Shown here in pieces: positions 1 to 4,848 of a stretch of 6,316 nt of DNA. The translations under genes were made by a program, and so were the position numbers. The notes below the pieces were generated by a model that was not told the DNA's origin, did no database searches, and saw only the letters and a list, made by a program, of their open reading frames with translations. Source of the stretch: an uncultured Dysosmobacter sp. (GTDB taxonomy: Bacteria; Bacillota; Clostridia; Oscillospirales; Oscillospiraceae); NCBI GenBank assembly GCA_934597465.1, contig CAKTSC010000086.1, positions 1 through 6,316 of the forward strand, written 5' to 3'. Position 1 is the first letter of the stretch. Every line of letters starts with the position of its first letter.

Positions 1-1050
1 ACCTCCTATGATCTGGCGCGGAAGATCCGGGCCTCCTACTATCTCGTGGGCTCCCTGCTGGGCCGCTTCGGCCAGGCGGAGGTCGCCATGCCCGGCGGCT
101 GCAACTTCGGCGGCGTCCGGCCCATCGACCAGCACGTCAAGGGCTTCACCGCCATGGGCGCCAAGGTCACGCTGGAGAGCGGCTTCATCAACGCCGCCGC
201 GGAGGGCGGCCGTCTCCACGGGGCCAACATCTATCTGGACGTGGTCTCCGTGGGGGCCACCATGAACATCATGATGGCCGCCGCCCTGGCGGAGGGCACC
301 ACCGTCATCGAGAACGTGGCCAAGGAGCCCCACATCGTGGATCTCGCCAACTTCCTCAACTCCATGGGGGCGGACATCCGCGGCGCGGGGACGGATTCCA
401 TCAAGATCACCGGCGTGCCCCGCCTGACGGGCGGCAGCTACGCCATCATCCCCGACCAGATCGAGGCCGGGACGTACATGGCGGCGGTGGCCGCCACCGG
501 CGGCCAGGTGCTGGTGAAGAACATCATCCCCAAGCACATGGACTGCATCACCGCCAAGCTCCAGGAGTGCGGCGTGGAGATCGAGGAGCATGAGGACACC
601 CTCCTCGTCCGCCGCAGCGGCAAGCTCCAGAAGACCAACATCAAGACCCTGCCCTACCCCGGCTTCCCCACGGACATGCAGCCCCAGATGACCACCGTCC
701 TCTGCCTGGCGGAGGGCACCTCTCTCGTCACGGAGAGCGTCTGGGGCAGCCGCTACCGCTATGTGGACGAGCTCAAGCGCATGGGCGCCTCCATCCAGGT
801 GGACGATAAGACCGCCGTGGTAGAGGGGGTGGATCACCTCACCGGGGCCCCCATCCAGGCCACCGACCTGCGGGCCGGCGCGGCTCTGGTCATCGCCGCC
901 CTGGCCGCCCAGGGCGAGAGCCGCATCACCGGCGTCAGCTATATCGAGCGGGGCTATGAGGACATCATTGAGAAGCTCCGGGCCCTGGGAGCTGACATCC
1001 GCGCCGTGGACGTGCCCGACGAGGGGGAGCTCCGCAGCCGCATCAGCTGA
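1..1050 (+). CDS. murA: UDP-N-acetylglucosamine 1-carboxyvinyltransferase (MurA), 5'-truncated by window edge
   Basis: Cytoplasmic enzyme that transfers enolpyruvate from phosphoenolpyruvate to UDP-GlcNAc, the first committed step of peptidoglycan synthesis. The reading frame is open from base 1 (349 residues visible). The family is about 420-430 residues long and the catalytic Cys lies near residue 115 in E. coli, so roughly 80 N-terminal residues are missing. Visible signatures are [15 protein letters not shown], the active-site loop [15 protein letters not shown] with its Cys codon at 100-102 (the fosfomycin target), [11 protein letters not shown] with the general-base Asp at 673-675, and the C-terminal [18 protein letters not shown] with the conserved Arg-Gly-Tyr. 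An internal ATG at 46 is not the true start, because homologous sequence continues upstream of it. The loop has one more residue between Cys and Arg than E. coli MurA. The Bacillota paralogue (MurAA or MurAB/MurZ type) cannot be settled from the fragment. First visible gene of the operon. Confidence 0.96.
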   Translation, partial: TSYDLARKIRASYYLVGSLLGRFGQAEVAMPGGCNFGGVRPIDQHVKGFTAMGAKVTLESGFINAAAEGGRLHGANIYLDVVSVGATMNIMMAAALAEGTTVIENVAKEPHIVDLANFLNSMGADIRGAGTDSIKITGVPRLTGGSYAIIPDQIEAGTYMAAVAATGGQVLVKNIIPKHMDCITAKLQECGVEIEEHEDTLLVRRSGKLQKTNIKTLPYPGFPTDMQPQMTTVLCLAEGTSLVTESVWGSRYRYVDELKRMGASIQVDDKTAVVEGVDHLTGAPIQATDLRAGAALVIAALAAQGESRITGVSYIERGYEDIIEKLRALGADIRAVDVPDEGELRSRIS

Positions 1051-1069
1051 AGCCCGGCATATTACCAAA

Positions 1070-1121
1070 AAGCGTCCGCTGGAGGGATCACGGCCTTGGC
1101 CGGCGGCCCCGGCGGACGCTT
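1070..1121. repeat. Long inverted repeat / nested hairpin between murA and walJ
   Basis: The arms AGCGTCCGC (1071-1079) and GCGGACGCT (1112-1120) are perfectly complementary over 9 bp. An A-T pair outside (1070/1121) and a G-U plus two G-C pairs inside extend the stem. The loop contains a second small palindrome, CGGCC-TT-GGCCG (1091-1102). On the plus strand no T-run follows, so this is not a classical terminator for murA. On the minus strand the stem would be followed by TTTTT, but no minus-strand gene ends here. It may act as an RNA processing or stability element, or a partial attenuator, in the murA-walJ intercistronic RNA. Function is inferred. Confidence 0.5.
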
Positions 1122-1162
1122 CGCCATTCCCCGCGGAAAACCAGCGCCCCGCTCCGGAGGCA

Positions 1163-1170
1163 GAGAGGAA
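1163..1170 (+). promoter_or_regulatory. Ribosome binding site fixing the TTG start of walJ
   Basis: GAGAGGAA ends 7 bases before the TTG at 1178. No in-frame ATG or GTG with a comparable site lies between the murA stop and the conserved beginning of the protein, so this site decides the start. Confidence 0.7.
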
Positions 1171-1177
1171 CACCATC

Positions 1178-1963
1178 TTGACATCCATCCATACCTTTGC
1201 CAGCGGCTCCTCCGGCAACGCCGCCCTGGTGAGCCGGGGGGATACCCACATCCTGCTGGACGCCGGCATCTCCGCCCGGCGGATCTCAGGCTTCCTGGGG
1301 GAGCTGGGGCTCAGCCCCCGGGATCTCGCCGCCGTCTGCATCACCCACTCCCACAGCGACCATATCTCGGGCCTCACCACCATCGTCAAGCACTGGGACG
1401 TGCCCATTTACGCCACCGCCCCCTGCGGCCGCCAGCTCGCCTACCGCATCCCGGGGCTGGAAGCCAAGCTCCGAACCGTGGAGACCGGCGGCTCCTTCCC
1501 CATCGGGGCCGTCACCGTCACCGCCTTCCCCACCTCCCACGACGCGCCGGGCTCCTGCGGCTTCCGCTTCGATGAGCTGGGCGTCCTGACGGACAGCGGC
1601 TATGTGACGGACGAAGCCGCCGGGATCCTCGCCGGGGTCTCCCTCCTTCTGCTGGAAGCCAACCACGATGTGGAGCTCCTCCGGAGCGGCCCCTACCCCT
1701 ACTACTTAAAGGAACGCATCCTCAGCAACCTGGGCCACCTCAGCAACGAGACCGCCGCCGCCTTCGCCGCGGCCATGGCCGGACAGGGGACGGAGGAGTT
1801 CGTCCTGGCCCACCTCAGCGCCGAGAACAACACCCCCGAGCGGGCCCTCTCCGCCGTGCGCTGGGCCCTGGCGGACGCGGGCTTCGACCTCCCCCTGGAG
1901 GCCGCGCCCCGTAGCGGCCTCAGCCGCCGCTACGGAAGGGAGGCCGCCGTATGCAGCGAGTAA
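1178..1963 (+). CDS. walJ: YycJ/WalJ-family metallo-beta-lactamase-fold hydrolase
   Basis: Cytoplasmic metallo-beta-lactamase-fold protein of the YycJ/WalJ family, thought to be a nuclease-like hydrolase linked in Bacillota to coordination of replication, division and wall homeostasis. The exact substrate is not shown here. With the TTG start it is 261 residues, close to the roughly 264 usual for the family. It opens with the typical FASGSSGNAALV. The metal-binding motif H57-S-H59-S-D61-H62 (THSHSDH) is intact. Further expected metal or catalytic positions are H121 in TSHDAPGS, D139 in LTDSGY, H187 in LGHLSNE and H212 in LAHLSAENN. The frame is open back to 956, but that part overlaps murA and the intercistronic hairpin and looks unlike protein, so TTG at 1178 is chosen on the ribosome binding site and family length. 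The 3' end overlaps rlmH by 13 bases, suggesting translational coupling. The same walJ-rlmH neighbourhood occurs at the B. subtilis walRK locus. Confidence 0.9.
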   Translation: MTSIHTFASGSSGNAALVSRGDTHILLDAGISARRISGFLGELGLSPRDLAAVCITHSHSDHISGLTTIVKHWDVPIYATAPCGRQLAYRIPGLEAKLRTVETGGSFPIGAVTVTAFPTSHDAPGSCGFRFDELGVLTDSGYVTDEAAGILAGVSLLLLEANHDVELLRSGPYPYYLKERILSNLGHLSNETAAAFAAAMAGQGTEEFVLAHLSAENNTPERALSAVRWALADAGFDLPLEAAPRSGLSRRYGREAAVCSE

Positions 1964-2433
1964 GCGTCGTCTGCGTGGGGAAGCTGAAGGAGCACTTCTA
2001 TACCGACGCCGCGGCGGAATACCTGAAGCGCCTCTCCCGTTATTGTCGCGCCGAGGTCATCGAGCTCCCGGAGGAGCGCCTGCCGGAGAACCCCTCCCCG
2101 GCCCAGATCGAAGCCGCCCTCTCAAAGGAAGCCGACGCCGTCCGGGCCAGGCTCCCCCAGGGCTGCCTCCTCATCGCCCTCTGCGTGGAGGGGAAGCTCT
2201 GCTCCAGCGAGGATCTGGCCGCCTTCCTCTCAGAGAGCGCCGTCCGGGGCGGAAGCCATGTGGTCTTTCTCATCGGCTCCTCCTTCGGCCTGCACCCCAG
2301 CCTCAAGGCCATGGCGGCCAAGCGTCTCTCCCTCTCCCCCATGACCTTCCCCCACCATCTCGCCCGGGTGATGCTGCTGGAGCAGATCTACCGGGCCTAT
2401 CAGATCAACAGCGGGAGCCGCTACCACAAGTAG
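1951..2433 (+). CDS. rlmH: 23S rRNA (pseudouridine(1915)-N(3))-methyltransferase RlmH
   Basis: SPOUT-superfamily methyltransferase that uses S-adenosylmethionine to methylate N3 of pseudouridine 1915 in helix 69 of 23S rRNA, acting on assembled 70S ribosomes as a dimer. The 160-residue length matches the family (about 155-160). Visible signatures are the N-terminal VSVVCVGKLKEHFY, the core LIALCVEGKLCSSEDLA (residues 74-90), the SAM-loop segment FLIGSSFGL (106-114), LSPMTFPHHLARVMLLEQIYRAY, and the diagnostic C-terminus NSGSRYHK with the terminal Tyr-His-Lys. The SAM loop reads IGSS where many homologues have IGGS. The start ATG lies inside the end of walJ (13-base overlap) and is preceded by GGAAGGGAGG at 1934-1943 with 7 bases between, so initiation is well supported and likely coupled to walJ. 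Confidence 0.96.
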   Translation: MQRVSVVCVGKLKEHFYTDAAAEYLKRLSRYCRAEVIELPEERLPENPSPAQIEAALSKEADAVRARLPQGCLLIALCVEGKLCSSEDLAAFLSESAVRGGSHVVFLIGSSFGLHPSLKAMAAKRLSLSPMTFPHHLARVMLLEQIYRAYQINSGSRYHK

Positions 2434-2441
2434 CGTCCCGG

Positions 2442-2455
2442 AAAAGGAGGTTATC
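2442..2455 (+). promoter_or_regulatory. Extended Shine-Dalgarno site before the DUF2007-type gene
   Basis: The stretch AAAGGAGGTTATCC matches 13 of 14 bases of AAAGGAGGTGATCC, the full complement of the conserved bacterial 16S rRNA 3' tail. The AGGAGG core ends 8 bases before the ATG at 2459. This is an unusually long anti-SD match and fixes the start codon. Confidence 0.8.
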
Positions 2456-2458
2456 CCC

Positions 2459-2788
2459 ATGGATCAGGCCAAGGATCACTGGGCCCGGGCGGAAAACGAC
2501 CTGCTGGAGCGCTGGCCCAAGGACGAAACCGGCACCTTTGAGCCCCCCGCCTACCTGACGGACGCCGTGGAGGCCGGCGGCGAGGCGGAGCTCCTCTGCC
2601 AGATGCTCCGCTCCTACGGCATCCCCGTGCTGCGCCGCTACGACAAGGACGGCACCCTGGGCAAGGTGGTGCTGGGCTTCTCCGGCTACGGCGTGCAGCT
2701 CTATGTTCCCGCCTCCCGGCTGGAGGAAGCCCGGGAGCTGATGAACCCCGTTGATACTGCCGCGGAAGCGGAAAAGGAGGAACCCTGA
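2459..2788 (+). CDS. DUF2007-type small protein (putative signal-transducing protein)
   Basis: A 109-residue soluble protein with no signal peptide or membrane segment. Residues 30-95 fit the small alpha-beta fold of DUF2007: a strand PAYLTDA (30-36), a helix with GEAELLCQMLRSYGIPVL (41-58, the typical element moving from helix to second strand), then GYGVQLYVPASRLEEARELM (76-95). The Gly-Val-x-Leu-Tyr-Val-Pro strand followed by an amphipathic helix is the most characteristic part. In some proteins this fold is described as a putative prokaryotic signal transducer or protein-interaction module; no biochemical role is established. The first 28 residues are charged and less conserved in style, and the tail is acidic (AEAEKEEP). 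Its stop overlaps the pgcA start by 1 base (TGATG), so it is almost certainly cotranslated with the mutase; a regulatory link is only a guess. Confidence 0.8.
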   Translation: MDQAKDHWARAENDLLERWPKDETGTFEPPAYLTDAVEAGGEAELLCQMLRSYGIPVLRRYDKDGTLGKVVLGFSGYGVQLYVPASRLEEARELMNPVDTAAEAEKEEP

Positions 2789-4515
2789 TGGATTATCGCA
2801 AGGAGTATGAGAAGTGGCTGGCAAGCCCCGCCCTGTCCCAGGCGGAAAAGGCCGAGCTGGAGGCCATCCGCGCCGATGACCACGAGATCGAGAGCCGGTT
2901 CTACGGCCCGCTGGAGTTCGGCACCGCCGGTCTCCGGGGCATCATGGCCACCGGCCTCCACAACATGAACATCCATGTCATCCGCTGGGCCACCCAGGGC
3001 TTTGCGGAGGTCATCGCCGCCCAGGGCGAGGAGGGCAAGCGCCGGGGCATCGCCATCTGCATGGACTGCCGCAACCACTCTATGGAGTTTGCCCGGGCCG
3101 CCGCCGAAGTCTGCGCCGCCAACGGCATCCACGTCCGGATCTTCGAGGCCCTGCGCCCCACCCCCGAGCTGAGCTTCGCCGTGCGGGAATACCATTGCCA
3201 GGCGGGCCTGAACATCACCGCCAGCCACAACCCCAAGGAGTATAACGGCTACAAGGTCTACTGGGAGGACGGCGCCCAGCTGCCCCCCCACCACGCGGAC
3301 ACCATCGCAAAGCGCCTGACGGAGATCGACATCTTCACCGGCGTGAAGCGCATGGACTTCGACGAGGCCGTGAAGTCCGGGCTCATCGAGACCCTGGGCG
3401 AAGAAACCGACCGCAAATTTATGGCCAACGTCACCGCCATGATCAACGACAAGGAGACCGTCGCCAAGGTGGCGGACACCTTCAAGATGGTCTACACCCC
3501 CTTCCACGGCTGCGGCTACAAGCTGGTGCCGGAGGCATTGCGGACTCTCGGCATCAAGCACCTTCTCTGCGAGCCGAAGCAGATGGTCATCGACGGCAAT
3601 TTCCCCACCGTGGTCTCCCCCAACCCGGAGAACCCCGAGGGCTTCTATCTCGCCATCGACCTGGCCCGGGAGAACGACGTGGACTTCATCCTGGGCACAG
3701 ATCCCGACAGCGACCGGGTGGGCATCCTGGTGCGCGATCCCCAGGGGGAATACCAGCCCGTCACCGGCAACCAGACCGGCGTTCTGCTGCTGGACTACCT
3801 TATCGGCGCCATGCGCCGCTCCGGGAAGATGCCGGAGCATCCCGTGGCCCTGAAGACCATCGTCACCACCGAGATGGCCCGCAAGGTGGCCGAGACCAAC
3901 GGCGTCACCTGCTACGATACCTTCACCGGCTTCAAGTTCATGGCGGAGAAGAAGAACGCCCTGGAGGCTGCCGGCGAGGGCAAGGTCATCTTCTCCTACG
4001 AGGAGAGCTACGGCTACATGCTGGGCGACTACGTCCGGGACAAGGACGCCGTCACCGCCTCCATGCTCCTCACGGAGATGGCCGCCTGGTACGCCGCCCA
4101 GGGCATGACCCTCTTCGACGCCCTGAACGCCCTCTATGAGAAGTACGGCTACTACGCCGAGAAGACCCACAACCTGGTGATGCCCGGCCTGGACGGCCTG
4201 CGGGACATGGCGGAGCTCATGCGCAGGCTCAAGGACGAGCCCCCCAAGGAGATCGCCGGCACCCAGGTCGTCGTCCGCAAGGACTATAACGACGGCACCG
4301 TCCACGACTGCCGCACCGGCGCAGTCACCAAGATGGAACTCTCCGGCTCCAACGTCCTGCGCTTTGAGCTTGCCGACGGCACCACCATCCTGGCCCGTCC
4401 CTCCGGCACCGAGCCCAAGATCAAGGTCTACATCCTGGCCCGGGGCACCGACGCCGCCGATGCCGCCGCCAACGTGGAGAAGTACGGCGCCTGGGCCGAG
4501 GCCCTGAAGGGCTGA
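2788..4515 (+). CDS. pgcA: Phospho-sugar mutase, alpha-phosphoglucomutase/phosphomannomutase type (PgcA-like)
   Basis: Cytoplasmic alpha-D-phosphohexomutase interconverting hexose 6- and 1-phosphates, most likely glucose, supplying glucose 1-phosphate for UDP-glucose, glycolipid, teichoic-acid or glycogen-type pathways. At 575 residues it matches B. subtilis PgcA (about 565-580) and is clearly longer than GlmM (about 450). All four family motifs are present in order: TASHNPKEYNGYK with phosphoserine S146; the Mg-binding loop DPDSDR with D305, D307 and D309; the sugar-binding EESYG (E405, E406, S407); and the phosphate-binding RPSGTEPKIK (R537-K546). The N-terminal YRKEYEKWLASP and FGTAGLRGIMATG are also typical of PgcA. 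Substrate choice between glucose and mannose phosphate cannot be proven from sequence. ATG at 2788 follows AAAAGGAGG (2772-2780) by 7 bases and overlaps the previous stop codon by 1 base. It is the last gene of the operon, followed by a hairpin terminator. Confidence 0.94.
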   Translation: MDYRKEYEKWLASPALSQAEKAELEAIRADDHEIESRFYGPLEFGTAGLRGIMATGLHNMNIHVIRWATQGFAEVIAAQGEEGKRRGIAICMDCRNHSMEFARAAAEVCAANGIHVRIFEALRPTPELSFAVREYHCQAGLNITASHNPKEYNGYKVYWEDGAQLPPHHADTIAKRLTEIDIFTGVKRMDFDEAVKSGLIETLGEETDRKFMANVTAMINDKETVAKVADTFKMVYTPFHGCGYKLVPEALRTLGIKHLLCEPKQMVIDGNFPTVVSPNPENPEGFYLAIDLARENDVDFILGTDPDSDRVGILVRDPQGEYQPVTGNQTGVLLLDYLIGAMRRSGKMPEHPVALKTIVTTEMARKVAETNGVTCYDTFTGFKFMAEKKNALEAAGEGKVIFSYEESYGYMLGDYVRDKDAVTASMLLTEMAAWYAAQGMTLFDALNALYEKYGYYAEKTHNLVMPGLDGLRDMAELMRRLKDEPPKEIAGTQVVVRKDYNDGTVHDCRTGAVTKMELSGSNVLRFELADGTTILARPSGTEPKIKVYILARGTDAADAAANVEKYGAWAEALKG

Positions 4516-4577
4516 CCCCCCGGAGCACCGCACCCTAAAACCCCACGTCCGGAAAACGCCATCCTCAGATCTCACCC

Positions 4578-4616
4578 GCGCCCCTCCGGCTCCCGCCGAA
4601 GGGGCGCTTCCCTTTC
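4578..4616 (+). terminator. Probable intrinsic terminator of the murA-pgcA operon
   Basis: An 8-bp stem GCGCCCCT (4578-4585) pairs with AGGGGCGC (4600-4607). After one mismatch it continues as CGGC (4587-4590) with GCCG (4595-4598) around a TCCC loop. It is followed by TTCCCTTT (4608-4615), a poor but T-containing tract. The position 62 bases after the pgcA stop fits the end of the operon. The weak T-run lowers certainty. Confidence 0.65.
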
Positions 4617-4681
4617 CCCCGGACTGCCGGGGCCCTACGGATATCCCGCCGCCCCGTTTCCCCGCAGCCAAGCCTCCTCCA

Positions 4682-4706
4682 AATTGTCCGCCTCCCGCGG
4701 ACAATT
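4682..4706. promoter_or_regulatory. Perfect 10-bp inverted repeat upstream of the eamA promoter, candidate operator
   Basis: AATTGTCCGC (4682-4691), spacer CTCCC, then GCGGACAATT (4697-4706): a perfect dyad of 25 bases. Its centre (4694) lies 31 bases upstream of the first base of the -35 box, about -66 from a start predicted near 4760. No T-run follows on either strand, so a terminator is unlikely. The position suits an upstream activator or a DNA-bending regulator. It does not have the simple T-N11-A core of LysR-type sites (it has T-N13-A), so the regulator class is open. No regulator gene is in this window. Confidence 0.6.
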
Positions 4707-4724
4707 CGCCGCGAAAAATTCCCC

Positions 4725-4753
4725 TTGACAAGGCCGCCGGGATGTCGTATTCT
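4725..4753 (+). promoter_or_regulatory. Sigma-A/sigma-70 promoter of the EamA transporter gene
   Basis: The -35 box is a perfect TTGACA (4725-4730). An ideal 17-base spacer leads to TATTCT (4748-4753), which matches TATAAT at 4 of 6 positions. An A/T patch (AAAAATT, 4714-4720) sits immediately upstream. Transcription should begin near 4760, leaving a leader of about 89 nt. This makes the transporter an independent transcription unit. Confidence 0.8.
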
Positions 4754-4764
4754 GGGGGCACTGT

Positions 4765-4832
4765 CCCGCCGGTCAGGCGGGCCGCGCGCCCCCTCGGGGC
4801 CATTCGGCACGGCGCTTTCCCCCAAAAGCGTC
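4765..4832 (+). promoter_or_regulatory. Structured 5' leader with three consecutive hairpins
   Basis: Hairpin 1: CCCGCC (4765-4770) with GGCGGG (4776-4781), loop GGTCA. Hairpin 2: GCCCC (4788-4792) with GGGGC (4796-4800), loop CTC. Hairpin 3: GGCGCTTT (4811-4818) with AAAGCGTC (4825-4832, including one G-U pair), loop CCCCCA. Hairpin 3 ends directly against the ribosome binding site. The CCCCCT at 4789-4794 could alternatively pair, with one mismatch, with AGGAGG at 4834-4839. I do not recognise a known riboswitch class; an attenuator, ligand sensor or simple stabilising leader are all possible. Confidence 0.4.
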
Positions 4833-4840
4833 AAGGAGGA
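4833..4840 (+). promoter_or_regulatory. Ribosome binding site fixing the TTG start of the EamA gene
   Basis: AAGGAGGA is followed after 8 bases by TTG at 4849. The conserved first membrane helix starts about 10 residues later, which supports this start over downstream alternatives. Confidence 0.85.
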
Positions 4841-4848
4841 AACGAAAC

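Larger units (their letters stand above)
4516..4848. other. 333-base non-coding regulatory gap between pgcA and the EamA transporter
   Basis: No convincing gene is present; short frames crossing it are shadows. In order it contains about 60 bases with nothing recognised, the operon terminator (4578-4616), a small GC hairpin CCCCGG-ACTG-CCGGGG (4617-4632), about 50 unremarkable bases, a perfect 10-bp dyad (4682-4706), an A/T patch AAAAATT (4714-4720) that could act as an UP element, a sigma-A promoter (4725-4753), and a leader with three hairpins ending in a strong ribosome binding site. The AT content rises locally around 4680-4725, as expected for a promoter in GC-rich DNA. Confidence 0.75.

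Noticed and set aside
1070..1121. Intrinsic terminator for murA
   Set aside because: The stem is good but is followed by TCGCCATTCC, not a T-run, and the next gene is on the same strand and lacks a visible promoter. Kept as an inverted repeat only.
956..1177. In-frame upstream extension of walJ to the ATG at 956
   Set aside because: It would overlap murA by nearly 100 bases and run through the intercistronic hairpin, giving non-conserved, Pro/Ala/Arg-rich sequence. The TTG at 1178 has a proper ribosome binding site and gives family-typical length.
1178..1183. TTGACA hexamer as a -35 promoter box
   Set aside because: It includes the walJ TTG start codon and no -10-like hexamer follows at 16-18 bases spacing (CAGCGG is found).
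1096..1575. 159-codon plus-strand frame overlapping walJ
   Set aside because: Arg/Pro/His/Gly-rich out-of-frame translation of walJ with no domain signature.
2701..4803. 700-codon open frame on the minus strand opposite pgcA
   Set aside because: Its Gly/Ala/Val/Leu/His/Asp-rich product has no family signature and mirrors the G/C-biased third positions of pgcA, which carries all catalytic motifs. In GC-rich DNA long antisense frames arise from lack of stop codons.
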